NCBI RefSeq assembly: GCF_025452195.1 | Contig: NZ_CP104973.1 | Location: forward strand, 2,339,001 to 2,403,000 | From: Phyllobacterium zundukense | GTDB taxonomy: Bacteria > Pseudomonadota > Alphaproteobacteria > Rhizobiales > Rhizobiaceae | Direction: 5' to 3' | Length of the DNA: 64,000 nt | Part shown: piece by piece, positions 41,611 to 49,550 of the stretch | Position numbering within the stretch: position 1 is the stretch's first letter | How the letters are laid out: each line of letters begins with the position of its first letter | Program-made: the position numbers and the translations under genes | The notes under the pieces: generated by a model | The model's database searches: none | Told to the model about the DNA's origin: nothing | What the model saw: only the letters and a program-made list of their open reading frames with translations

Positions 41611-41654
41611 CTGTGCGTGGTTCGACTTGGTGAGCCCCGTCGAACCACGCACAG
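41611..41654. repeat. REP-like 16-base hairpin between convergent genes
   Basis: CTGTGCGTGGTTCGAC (41611-41626) pairs perfectly with 41639-41654 around a 12-base loop. The TTCGAC/GTCGAAC core is common in alphaproteobacterial extragenic palindromes. It separates the receptor from the convergent cupin gene and may end transcription from both sides. Confidence 0.7.
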
Positions 41655-41673
41655 CACTTCCGCAGATCATCAA

Positions 41674-42018
41674 TTACTCAAGCCACTCGGTTACGAACAC
41701 CTCGTTGGCGTGGATATCGATTGTCTCCAGTATGCCCGGCCCGAGGTTTTCAAACTTGTGCGGCGTGTTGGCCGGCGAAACGACGATCTGACCTTCATGA
41801 GCCTCGATGATTTGATCCCCGACAATAAACCGCGCACGGCCTTTGCGGATGATGAATGTCTCCGTATAGGGATGCTTGTGTAAACGCGGCCCGGCGCCAA
41901 CCCGCTCCTGATGGTTGAAAATCACCGAGATGTTGGTTCCGTAAGGCTTGCCCGTGACCTCTCCCCGCCAATGCTCGGGATCGGTCGCCCAGACATCGCG
42001 TTCTATTATATGCGGCAT
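41674..42018 (-). CDS. Single-domain cupin protein
   Basis: The 114-residue beta-barrel protein carries the two cupin motifs. Motif 1 has His47, His49 and Glu53 (HKHPYTE) and motif 2 has His87 (SPANTPHKFENLG), a complete metal-binding set. Such proteins are often dioxygenases, isomerases or sugar-binding regulators; the role here cannot be told. The gene stands alone on the minus strand, divergent from azlC with 150 bases between. Confidence 0.85.
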   Translation of the reverse strand: MPHIIERDVWATDPEHWRGEVTGKPYGTNISVIFNHQERVGAGPRLHKHPYTETFIIRKGRARFIVGDQIIEAHEGQIVVSPANTPHKFENLGPGILETIDIHANEVFVTEWLE

Positions 42019-42168
42019 TTTTGGTCTCCCTTGTCTCGTCGATGCAAAATAATCGTGGCAAAATCACCTGACAAGAACGGATGCATTCCCGATCACTGCA
42101 GTGACATTGATGGTATCAATCAACAAATGTGACGTGACAGCCAGATGAAGCTGGCCTAGAGCAGACCA

Positions 42169-42915
42169 ATGGACGAACAAGTATATCAACGGCAATCGGT
42201 TCCCGCCGAACCAGGCCGCGCGCGCACCCAGTTCTGGGAAGGCTTCGCCAAAGGCCTGCCCATCATGGTAGCTTCGGCGCCGTTCGGGCTGCTGTTTGGC
42301 GCGCTGGCCGTTGACAATGGGTTCACGGTGTTTCAGGCGGTGCTGATGAGCGCCGCGATTTTTGGCGGTGCAAGCCAGATGGTCGGTATCGAACTGTTCG
42401 GCCACAATGTCCCTGCCTGGCTGATCGTCTTTTCCATTTTCGCCGTAAATTTCCGCCATGTGCTCTATTCGGCGGCGGTGGGACGGCGCATCGGCCACTT
42501 CAAACCGCTCCAGAGCGCTCTCAGCTATTTCCTTTTGACCGATCCTCAATATGCGGAAACCGAGAAGCGCGCAGAATCCGCGAAACCGGTGACCTTCATC
42601 TGGTACCTTGGCGTCGCCACGCCGATTTACGTAATGTGGGTCACGGAAGCCTGGATCGGCGGTTTGTTCGGCAATCTGATATCCGACCCGCATGCTCTTG
42701 GAATCGATATGCTGCTGCCGATCTATTTTCTCGGTTTGGTCATGGGGTTTCGCAAGCGCGATAACTGGGCGGCGATCGTCATCGCCAGCGCCGTAGTCTC
42801 GATCATTGCCTATAAGACGATTGGCTCGCCCTGGCACGTCAGTATTGGCGCCCTTGCTGGTATTCTGATGGCTGTGATTGTCGCTAAACCAGAAAAACCG
42901 CAGGGGCAACGCTGA
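42169..42915 (+). CDS. azlC: AzlC-family branched-chain amino acid exporter, large subunit
   Basis: The 248-residue membrane protein has about five to six helices and the AzlC signature near the N-terminus (FWEGFAKGLPIMVASAPFGLLFGALA, recognised by the GLPIMVASAPFGLL core), plus GASQMVGIELFG and VNFRHVLYSAA. With AzlD it forms a two-part exporter for leucine, valine or related compounds. azlD follows with a one-base overlap (TGATG). Confidence 0.92.
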   Translation: MDEQVYQRQSVPAEPGRARTQFWEGFAKGLPIMVASAPFGLLFGALAVDNGFTVFQAVLMSAAIFGGASQMVGIELFGHNVPAWLIVFSIFAVNFRHVLYSAAVGRRIGHFKPLQSALSYFLLTDPQYAETEKRAESAKPVTFIWYLGVATPIYVMWVTEAWIGGLFGNLISDPHALGIDMLLPIYFLGLVMGFRKRDNWAAIVIASAVVSIIAYKTIGSPWHVSIGALAGILMAVIVAKPEKPQGQR

Positions 42916-43208
42916 TGTCCTCGATAACGTGGATCATAATCGCCGGCGCAGTTCTGACGTTCCTGACGCGTATCGGCGGTCATCTGGTGCTCTCGCGCTT
43001 CGAGCGCATCCACCCTCGTGTCGAAGTTGCGCTCAATGCGGTGCCTGCCGCGGTTTTGACGACGCTTGTTGCTCCTGCGGCGGCGGAAGCCGACTGGCGC
43101 GGATTGATCGCGCTTGGCTTCGCCGGTCTTGTGGCGCTGCGCTTCAATGCGCTGACCATGTTTCTCGCTGGGGGAGCGGTCATCATCCTGCTGCGGCAGT
43201 TCTCCTGA
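42915..43208 (+). CDS. azlD: AzlD-family small subunit of the amino acid exporter
   Basis: The 97-residue protein has three membrane helices and the AzlD opening ITWIIIAGAVLTFLTRIGGH with the conserved LTRxxG. It works together with AzlC. It ends 6 bases from the convergent aminopeptidase gene, so termination must occur inside one of the two genes. Confidence 0.92.
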   Translation: MSSITWIIIAGAVLTFLTRIGGHLVLSRFERIHPRVEVALNAVPAAVLTTLVAPAAAEADWRGLIALGFAGLVALRFNALTMFLAGGAVIILLRQFS

Positions 43209-43214
43209 CACAAA

Positions 43215-45050
43215 CTAGCTCTCATGGCCGAAAGGCTCGGTCGTGCTGATCAGCCATTCGCGCGCCGGACCATTCGTGTGCGGCAGCAACGCCTCGCGAA
43301 CCCTCGCGTGATACGCATCCAGCCAAATAAGCTCTTCCCGTATCAACAGACTGGTATCGATCAGCCGTCTGTCGATGGGGCAGAGCGTAATCGTCTCAAA
43401 GCCCATCATCGGAATATCGCCACCTTCCGGCACTTCCGGCTCGGTGACGATCAACAGGTTTTCGGTACGGATGCCGTAGGCACCGGGCTTGTAGTAGCCG
43501 GGCTCGTTGGAAAGGATCATGCCCGGCAGCAGTTCGTGCACGCCGCGCTTCGATATGCTCTGCGGCCCCTCATGCACAGACAGGAATGAACCCACCCCGT
43601 GCCCGGTGCCATGGCCATAATCATATCCCTGTTTCCACAGGGCGATGCGGGCAAGCACGTCGATGTCCATACCGCGTGTTCCCTTCGGAAAGCGCGCAGT
43701 CGAAATGGCAATCATGCCCTTGAGCACCAGTGTGAATTTGCGCTTCATATCATCTGAAGGCTTGCCGATCGGCAGCGTGCGGGTGATGTCGGTGGTCCCG
43801 TCGCGATATTGGCCGCCGCTGTCGATCAGATAGAGCTCACCGTCCTCCAATGTGCGGTTTGACGCTGTGCTGACACGGTAATGCGCGAAGGCTCCATTCG
43901 GTCCAGCACCTGAAATGCTGTCGAACGAAAGATTTTCCAACGGCATCTGGAAGCTCTCCGCCACAGTCTGGCGGGTTTCTTCAAGTTTCGTTGCCGCAAT
44001 GATCTCATCGATCGTGCCAGGCGCCTGGCTATCGATCCAGGACAGGAAGGATACCATTGCTACGCCATCGCGCTCGTGCGACCTGCGCGCGCCTTCAAGC
44101 TCGACCGCGTTCTTGAGTGCGCGCGGCAACCGCGCCGGGTCGAGGCCGTCCACGACTTTCCCGCCGGCTTTTTCGATGATCAGACGCAGCTTTTCTGCCG
44201 CCAGCGCCGGATCAAGCATCACGATCTTGCCCTCGGCGGCAAAGCCCGCAACGTCTCCTTCAAGGGTCGACGGTGCGCGCAACGTCGAAAGCTGGGTGAG
44301 ATAGGCTTCCGTTTCGATCGGCAGCTTGCGCTTGTCGATAAAAAGCAGCGGTTCGCCCGATGCCGGAATCAGCGCGAAGGCGAGGGGAAGGGGTGTATTG
44401 CTGACATCATTGCCGCGAATATTGAAAGCCCAGGCAATCGAGGATGGATCCGTGAGGATCGTCGCGTCGGCTTTGGCTTTGGCAACGGCTTCGGCCAGTT
44501 CATGCAGCTTCTGGCTTGCCAGCTTGCCTGCATATTTCTCCGGCTGGATCGTGACGGCTTCCAGCGGCGGAGCTGGCTGATCTTCCCAGATCAAGTCGAC
44601 CAGATTGTCTTTGACCGCAACGAGAGTGCCGCCGTTTTTCTCCAGAGCCTCGCGCAACGATTTGGTTTCGCTGATCGTGTGCAGCCAGGGGTCGAACCCG
44701 ATGGTCAGCTTCTTCTCGACATTTCGTAGCCACACCGGCGGCGGCGTGTCGACAAGGCTTTCAATGGTGAAAACATCCGGGTCGGTCTGCTCAACCGCCT
44801 GCAACGTATAGCGGCCGTCCACGAACAGATAGGCCTTGTATTTCATAATTAGAGCAACGCCTGCAGAGCCAGTAAAACCGGTCAGCCATGCCAGACGGCG
44901 GGCCCGGGCAGGCACATATTCGCCCTGGTGTTCATCGGCGCGCGGCACGAGAAAACCGTCGAGGCCAAGGTTTTCGAGTTCGGCGCGCAGCTTGGCGACA
45001 CGGGGCCCTCCGGTGGTAGGATTGCTTGTGACCTCAAACGACTGGAACAT
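43215..45050 (-). CDS. Xaa-Pro aminopeptidase (M24B, aminopeptidase P-like)
   Basis: With ATG at 45050, preceded by AGAGGT, the enzyme has 611 residues, the long form with two creatinase-type N-terminal domains and a C-terminal pita-bread domain. Metal-binding residues are visible in LIDSGGQYRDGTTDITRT (two Asp), GTGHGVGSFLSVHEGP (His), LSNEPGYY (Glu) and RTENLLIV (Glu). It removes the first residue from peptides with Pro in second position, in the cytoplasm. A longer frame to 45110 adds 20 unconserved residues. Confidence 0.93.
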   Translation of the reverse strand: MFQSFEVTSNPTTGGPRVAKLRAELENLGLDGFLVPRADEHQGEYVPARARRLAWLTGFTGSAGVALIMKYKAYLFVDGRYTLQAVEQTDPDVFTIESLVDTPPPVWLRNVEKKLTIGFDPWLHTISETKSLREALEKNGGTLVAVKDNLVDLIWEDQPAPPLEAVTIQPEKYAGKLASQKLHELAEAVAKAKADATILTDPSSIAWAFNIRGNDVSNTPLPLAFALIPASGEPLLFIDKRKLPIETEAYLTQLSTLRAPSTLEGDVAGFAAEGKIVMLDPALAAEKLRLIIEKAGGKVVDGLDPARLPRALKNAVELEGARRSHERDGVAMVSFLSWIDSQAPGTIDEIIAATKLEETRQTVAESFQMPLENLSFDSISGAGPNGAFAHYRVSTASNRTLEDGELYLIDSGGQYRDGTTDITRTLPIGKPSDDMKRKFTLVLKGMIAISTARFPKGTRGMDIDVLARIALWKQGYDYGHGTGHGVGSFLSVHEGPQSISKRGVHELLPGMILSNEPGYYKPGAYGIRTENLLIVTEPEVPEGGDIPMMGFETITLCPIDRRLIDTSLLIREELIWLDAYHARVREALLPHTNGPAREWLISTTEPFGHES

Positions 45051-45289
45051 GGGAATCTGGACCTCTTTGGTTAGCGTACGACCCAAAAATCTTTGCGATT
45101 TTTTAAACAAGGATCATGGCCAATGATAGGGTCGAAACCTAGCCTCCCGTTTTCGGGCGCGCAATGGAGGAGTGCATTTGGCAACCGATTTAATCGGGGG
45201 CTTTGGTTTGGCTGCCCGTCGTTCGATGGGAGATGGCGTTGGTCCCCTAACAACTCCGCTTGATGGAGAAAAGCTCGTCTTGAGGGGGC

Positions 45290-45517
45290 TTACAGCTCAA
45301 GTGGAAAAGCCGTTGGTTCCCAATAGTCTGTCAGGCCAAGGGTTTCGATCGAGCTCGCCTGCTGCTTGCGCAGAAAAGTGACAAGGGCCCCCCGGTCTCG
45401 TTTCTTCAGGAGTTCGTAGTATGTCGGCAAATGATCCACCCAGCCCTTGGCAATGCCCACATCAACAAGGCGAATCGCCTCGTCGAGATCGCCTTTCGCT
45501 ATGGCGATATGGACCAT
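45290..45517 (-). CDS. Small hypothetical protein, possibly a remnant
   Basis: The 75-residue frame reads like the end of a helical-repeat protein (GDLDEAIRLVDVGIAKGWVDH then PTYYELLKKRDRGALVTFLRKQ). The frame stays open only 12 codons above the ATG before a TAG, and no ribosome site precedes the ATG. It could be a real small gene or the 3' remnant of a TPR-like gene. The 45051-45289 stretch next to it shows no supported gene. Confidence 0.4.
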   Translation of the reverse strand: MVHIAIAKGDLDEAIRLVDVGIAKGWVDHLPTYYELLKKRDRGALVTFLRKQQASSIETLGLTDYWEPTAFPLEL

Positions 45518-45607
45518 AAGGGTAAAATCGAAGGAAAAGGTAAGAATATATTCCTATAATCGATCAAGACTGTCAATTGGAATGTGGGAATACACTTCGA
45601 AAAGGTT

Positions 45608-46555
45608 CTAGTGCGTTGCGTTAGCCTTCAGATGCAGCGTAACCCAGCCCTCGCGGCGCAATGTCTTCATATGAAACAGGCCCTGCACGCGGTAGGCGGC
45701 GAGGACCTTCTCCCGTTGCGCTTCGAGAATACCCGAGAGGATGAGCGAACCACCCCAGGCGAGGTGTTTGCACATTTCAGGAGCGAGCTGCATCAACGGC
45801 CGTGCAAGGATGTTTGCGACGATGAGATCGAAGGGCGCGGCGGCGCGTATTGCCGGATGATGAAACCCCGTTGCGGTTTCGGTCTGTATCCGGGCGGCAA
45901 CGCCGTTCTTCACCACATTCTCCTGCGCCACGGCGACCGCGACCGGATCGATATCCGTTGCCAGAATCCGGATAGGCGCAAGCTTGGCGATGCCGATGGC
46001 AAGCACAGCGCTTCCCGTTCCAAGGTCAAGCGCATTGCGCGGATGTTCGCGCCGGATCACTTGGCTGATCATGTCGAGACAGCCGGAAGTGGTGCCGTGG
46101 TGGCCAGTACCGAATGCTTGTCCAGCATCGATTTCGATACCGAGTTCATTGACGCGGCGTTTTTCGCGATCATGCGAGCCATGCACGAAGAAGCGACCCG
46201 CGCGTACCGGCTTCAACCCTTCCAGCGAATGCGCGACCCAATCGATGTCCGGCACCTGCTCACGCTTCAATTCGAGGCCGAAGGTGTCGCTGCCCGGAGC
46301 AATTCCAGGCAAAGTGCCAAGCGGTTTTCCGTCTGGAATTGCGACAAAACCAAGAGATAAAACATCGCGAATGCGCAGCTCGATTTCGTCGGGCTCGAAT
46401 GTGTAGACCGAAACCTCGAATATTTCACGATCCTCATCGATTTCGGCGTTTGAGACCGGCAGACCGTCCTCCTCGAATTCACGTTCGAGCTTGGTGAAGA
46501 TGCGCTCGGCTTCGATCTTGCCGGCGGTAACGAAAAGACGGGTCTGGGTGGTCAT
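45608..46555 (-). CDS. prmA: Ribosomal protein L11 methyltransferase PrmA (with repeat-encoded insert)
   Basis: The 315-residue enzyme has a substrate-binding N-terminal domain and a SAM-binding Rossmann domain with [24 protein letters not shown] and [10 protein letters not shown]. It trimethylates ribosomal protein L11. Residues about 70-88 ([19 protein letters not shown]) are encoded by a copy of the palindromic repeat that is intergenic at 34135 and 48773. This segment lies between the first domain's LRIRDVL and [12 protein letters not shown], where homologues normally run on. The frame is intact, so the insert appears tolerated. Start at 46555. Confidence 0.92.
   Translation of the reverse strand: MTTQTRLFVTAGKIEAERIFTKLEREFEEDGLPVSNAEIDEDREIFEVSVYTFEPDEIELRIRDVLSLGFVAIPDGKPLGTLPGIAPGSDTFGLELKREQVPDIDWVAHSLEGLKPVRAGRFFVHGSHDREKRRVNELGIEIDAGQAFGTGHHGTTSGCLDMISQVIRREHPRNALDLGTGSAVLAIGIAKLAPIRILATDIDPVAVAVAQENVVKNGVAARIQTETATGFHHPAIRAAAPFDLIVANILARPLMQLAPEMCKHLAWGGSLILSGILEAQREKVLAAYRVQGLFHMKTLRREGWVTLHLKANATH
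46297..46349. repeat. Dispersed palindromic repeat, copy 2, inside prmA
   Basis: GCAATTCC (46299-46306) to GGAATTGC (46335-46342) encloses the same inner block as copy 1 (CGGTTTTCCGTC), differing at only a handful of positions. Unlike the other two copies it lies within a reading frame and is translated. Confidence 0.85.
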
Positions 46556-46568
46556 TCGAGAAGTTCTC

Positions 46569-46711
46569 TGCTCTAGGGTCTGTCGAGATTCATGTCAGGG
46601 CGAGGCGAAAACGGTGATTTTCGAGCACCGGAGCGCAGTGTATATTTGGTACGTGAGCACCGGAGCGCAGAAAAACGCCGTTTGCAGGCCGCCTTGACGT
46701 GAAATCTAGCT
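46569..46711. repeat. Repeat element with imperfect terminal inverted repeats and internal direct repeat
   Basis: GAGCACCGGAGCGCAG occurs twice, at 46623-46638 and 46655-46670, 32 bases apart. The outer parts pair imperfectly: AGATTCATGTCAGGGCG near 46588 against the complement of CGCCTTGACGTGAAATCT near 46691. It fills the gap between the prmA start and the Sco gene stop. I believe similar units occur in Brucella-like genomes, but that needs a search. Confidence 0.65.
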
Positions 46712-47296
46712 TTTGGCGAGGCGTTTCAGTTTCTCGACAGCCGTATCAGGATTTTCGCCATAGGCAATGGTGCCGAAGAAACCGCCCTTGCTGTCGAGAA
46801 GAAAGATCGAGGCGGTATGGTCCATCGTGTAATCGCTGCCTTCGACGGAGACCTTTCGCGCAAAGACGCTATAACCCTTCAGCATGGCTGTGATCTTGTC
46901 GGGATCGCCTGTCACGCCCGTGATCCGGTCAGACACGTTGCTGACATAGGATTTCATGACGGGGACAGTGTCCCGTTCCGGGTCAACCGTGACGAAATAG
47001 GCGTTGACGTCCGCGCCCTCCGTGCCGAGTTTCTTGAGCCAGCCGTCAAGCTCGAACAATGTCGTCGGACAGACTTCCGGGCAATGGGTGAAGCCAAAGA
47101 ATATGGCGGATGGCTTTTGCCGGAATGCCGCCTCTGTGATTGGTTCGCCGTTCATCGTCGTAAGCTGGAAGGACGTGCCGAATGGCCCCTGATTGCCGGC
47201 CGTCGTCTGGCGTGACGACTGGAAGGTGATCCAGCCCGCAGCCCCGGCAAGAAGTGCAATCGCCACGATCAAGAAAGGCAGCAGACGTTTGTTCAT
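46706..47296 (-). CDS. Sco1/SenC-family copper chaperone
   Basis: The 196-residue protein has an N-terminal membrane anchor (about 5-24) and a periplasmic thioredoxin fold with the copper ligands Cys72 and Cys76 (CPEVC) and His160 (YTMDHTA). Sco proteins deliver copper or reduce thiols for the CuA centre of cytochrome c oxidase subunit II. The 53-residue membrane protein upstream is probably in the same operon (28-base gap). No oxidase genes lie in the window. Confidence 0.93.
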   Translation of the reverse strand: MNKRLLPFLIVAIALLAGAAGWITFQSSRQTTAGNQGPFGTSFQLTTMNGEPITEAAFRQKPSAIFFGFTHCPEVCPTTLFELDGWLKKLGTEGADVNAYFVTVDPERDTVPVMKSYVSNVSDRITGVTGDPDKITAMLKGYSVFARKVSVEGSDYTMDHTASIFLLDSKGGFFGTIAYGENPDTAVEKLKRLAKS

Positions 47297-47324
47297 GAAT
47301 GATTACTCAGGGACCGCGAGGCGA

Positions 47325-47486
47325 CTACATGCACCAGGCCAATCCCGCGTTGATGAGGGAAAGGAAGATGGAATCGCCTTTGTTGAACCATGCAGCAAAG
47401 GTGAGCCCCGAGGCTACGGATGCGCCGAGCGCAAGGGCTGCATAGAGCACCATTCTCGGTGTGCTGATGGAGGATGACGTTTTCAT
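47325..47486 (-). CDS. 53-residue membrane protein upstream of the Sco gene
   Basis: A short frame encodes MKTSSSISTPRMVLYAAL and goes on through one hydrophobic helix (about 12-33) to INAGLAWCM. It is followed by the Sco gene after 28 bases. Similar tiny membrane proteins next to Sco genes are familiar to me from rhizobia, but I cannot cite a family. No strong ribosome site precedes the ATG at 47486. Confidence 0.6.
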   Translation of the reverse strand: MKTSSSISTPRMVLYAALALGASVASGLTFAAWFNKGDSIFLSLINAGLAWCM

Positions 47487-47539
47487 GGTTTGATTATAGG
47501 ATTTCGGCTGGGTTTATGCAAACAAGTGACGGGGCCTTT

Positions 47540-47944
47540 TCAACTCGTCAACGACCGCAAGGGATACGTTCCATGCTCGCGCATGCCGCATAGCTTCCTG
47601 ATCAGCAGTTCCATTTTTTCATCGCCGAAACGGGCTAGGATTTTCTCGGCGCGTGCGAAGGCCGGCCTTTCGGCATCGGGAAAATCGGACGGCTTCAGGC
47701 TGCTTCCCGATACCAGCGCCCCGGCGATATAGCCGCAAAATTCCGCGAAAGTTCGCTCATCGAACGACAAGCTCGCAAAGCCGCCGGGGCCAAAATCGAC
47801 GGGGGCGCTTTTCAATGAGGGATGGTCGGTGACAATGATGCTTTCGATGCGACGGCCAAAGCTCAGGACTGCGAGCAGCTTGCCGCATAGAACGCTCATC
47901 AAGGCGCGGCGCAAGTGATGATCGGTTTCAGCAGCATTGGACAT
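47540..47944 (-). CDS. Hypothetical protein
   Basis: The 134-residue product has no family I recognise. It looks soluble and mostly helical, with no signal peptide or membrane segment; a central Gly-rich segment (VDFGPGGFASLSF) and a C-terminal helical part (FARAEKILARFGDEKMELLIRK, given here by its EKILARFGDEK core). Codon use resembles the neighbours. It is a lone minus-strand gene between the Sco pair and the acyltransferase. Confidence 0.6.
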   Translation of the reverse strand: MSNAAETDHHLRRALMSVLCGKLLAVLSFGRRIESIIVTDHPSLKSAPVDFGPGGFASLSFDERTFAEFCGYIAGALVSGSSLKPSDFPDAERPAFARAEKILARFGDEKMELLIRKLCGMREHGTYPLRSLTS

Positions 47945-48141
47945 GCCAGATACTATTTCATATTTTTTTCGCGCTCGACACCAGCTAGCCCATTTACCCT
48001 TAACGGCTCATCTTGCCCGCATTCTTGCAAACTTCTTGTGAATTGAGGACTGGGCAGCCAGACCGATTTGATTTTATTGACAGATCTGGCACCTAGTCAC
48101 CTTTTGTGCAAAAGAATCGACTGAACAATTCGAGAAAGATC

Positions 48142-48774
48142 ATGGCCGACAAACACGATCCGCGCTTCCAGAATGACCAGCCGCGTATCCATCCGAGCGC
48201 GCAGCTGAAAGGCGTCACGCTCGGCAAATATACTGAAGTGGGTGAGCGCGTCATCCTGCGCGATGTGACCGCCGGTGATTTTACCTATTTCGAACGGCAC
48301 AGTGAGGGAATCTATGCCGACATCGGGCGGTTTTGCTCGATTGCAGCAAACGTTCGCATCAACGCACTCGAACACCCGATGGAGCGCCTGACGACGCACA
48401 AGATCAGCTACCGGCCAAACGAGTTCTTCAAGTACCAGGGCATCGACAATGTCTTTCGCGCACGCCGGCAAGCGAAACGCGTCGGGATCGGCCATGATGT
48501 CTGGATCGGGCATGGCGCTGTGATCATGCCGGCAGTCCAGATCGGTCATGGCGCAGTCGTTGGCGCCAACGCGGTGGTGACCAGAAATGTCGCGCCCTAT
48601 ACGATCGTCGCGGGCAATCCGGCCCGGATGCTCCGCCTTCGCTTCCCCGAAGAAATTGCGGCCCGACTGCAGCGGCTTGCCTGGTGGGACTGGCCACCAG
48701 AAATGATCTTCGAAGCAATCCCGGATATCCAGTCACTCGGCATCGAGGATTTCCTGGCGAAATGGGAGCGTTAG
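48142..48774 (+). CDS. Hexapeptide-repeat acyltransferase, phosphonate-associated type (TIGR03308-like)
   Basis: With ATG at 48142 the protein has 210 residues and a left-handed beta-helix: repeated IGHDVWIGHGAVIMP and IGHGAVVGANAVVTRNV units, then PYTIVAGNPARMLRLRFP. The early NALEHPMERLTTHKISYRP and late LAWWDWPPEMIFEAIPDI (core WWDWP) match the transferase found in phosphonate-use operons. No phn gene is nearby, so the role may differ. The longer GTG frame from 48106 is less likely. Confidence 0.8.
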   Translation: MADKHDPRFQNDQPRIHPSAQLKGVTLGKYTEVGERVILRDVTAGDFTYFERHSEGIYADIGRFCSIAANVRINALEHPMERLTTHKISYRPNEFFKYQGIDNVFRARRQAKRVGIGHDVWIGHGAVIMPAVQIGHGAVVGANAVVTRNVAPYTIVAGNPARMLRLRFPEEIAARLQRLAWWDWPPEMIFEAIPDIQSLGIEDFLAKWER

Positions 48775-48876
48775 AGCAATTCCAGCAAAAGTGGGAACCG
48801 GTTTTGCGTCCGGAATTGCGTAAAAACAAAGAGTTAGAGCATTGCAGTAACTCGATTGAAAACGGAAATGCTCTAA
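48773..48876. repeat. Dispersed palindromic repeat, copy 3, plus a related second palindrome
   Basis: AGAGCAATTCC begins at 48773 and the first hairpin closes at GGAATTGC (48812-48819). A second, diverged hairpin follows: AGAGCATT (48836-48843) with AATGCTCT (48867-48874). Both lie between the acyltransferase stop and creA. Confidence 0.8.
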
Positions 48877-48961
48877 ACATTCGTTCGCCATTTGCTTGCA
48901 ATCATTCCGCGCAGTATCCAACTGTGTTTTGCCCCAACGTCAAACCCTCGGGAGTTTTCTG

Positions 48962-49444
48962 ATGAAGCGCACCCTTGCTGCACTGGCCCTTCTAGGCGCC
49001 GCAGTCCTATCTGCTCAGGCCGAAGAAGTTGGCAAGGTCGGCGTCGACTGGCTCGGCAATGATATCGTCATCGATGCGGTCACCGATCCGAAGGTGCAAG
49101 GCGTTACCTGCCATCTCGCATCATTCTCGCGCGGCATGATCGACCGGCTGCAGAAAGGCAACTGGTTCGAGGATCCGTCCAATGCCTCGATTTCCTGTCA
49201 GCAGACCGGCCCGATCACGATTGACGATATCGAGCTGGGCGAAGGTGGCGAGCGGGTATTCTCCGAGCGCACCAGCCTCATCTGGAAGAAGCTCGTCATT
49301 ACGCGCATCTACGACAAGCCCAACAACACGCTGATTTATCTTGCCCATGCCACGCAGGTTCAGGATGGCTCAGCCAAAACGTCGATCTCGACGATCCCGC
49401 TCTTTGCGGGAAATGTCAGCTGGTCCAAAGGCAAGCCTGAGTAA
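48962..49444 (+). CDS. creA: CreA family protein
   Basis: The 160-residue protein has a signal peptide (MKRTLAALALLGAAVLSAQA) and the CreA body: VGVDWLGNDIVIDAVTDPKVQGVTCHL by its conserved DWLGNDI and DPKVQGVTCH blocks, SISCQQTGPI and ERTSLIWKKLVITRIYD. Two Cys may form a disulfide in the periplasm. The function of CreA is unknown. The frame upstream of the ATG (to 48896) is unsupported. Confidence 0.9.
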   Translation: MKRTLAALALLGAAVLSAQAEEVGKVGVDWLGNDIVIDAVTDPKVQGVTCHLASFSRGMIDRLQKGNWFEDPSNASISCQQTGPITIDDIELGEGGERVFSERTSLIWKKLVITRIYDKPNNTLIYLAHATQVQDGSAKTSISTIPLFAGNVSWSKGKPE

Positions 49445-49550
49445 TCATCCCTGCTTTTGGATTGGACGAACGATCTTATACCAATGGGTAATAGGAATTT
49501 AATCTTATTTAACGCAGAATGGATCGAGCTTTTATCTGAAGGGTTTGATC

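Noticed and set aside
45172..45381. Plus-strand frame preceded by GGAGGA
   Set aside because: The translation loses protein character after about 40 residues, overlaps another candidate and has no recognisable family, despite a good ribosome site.
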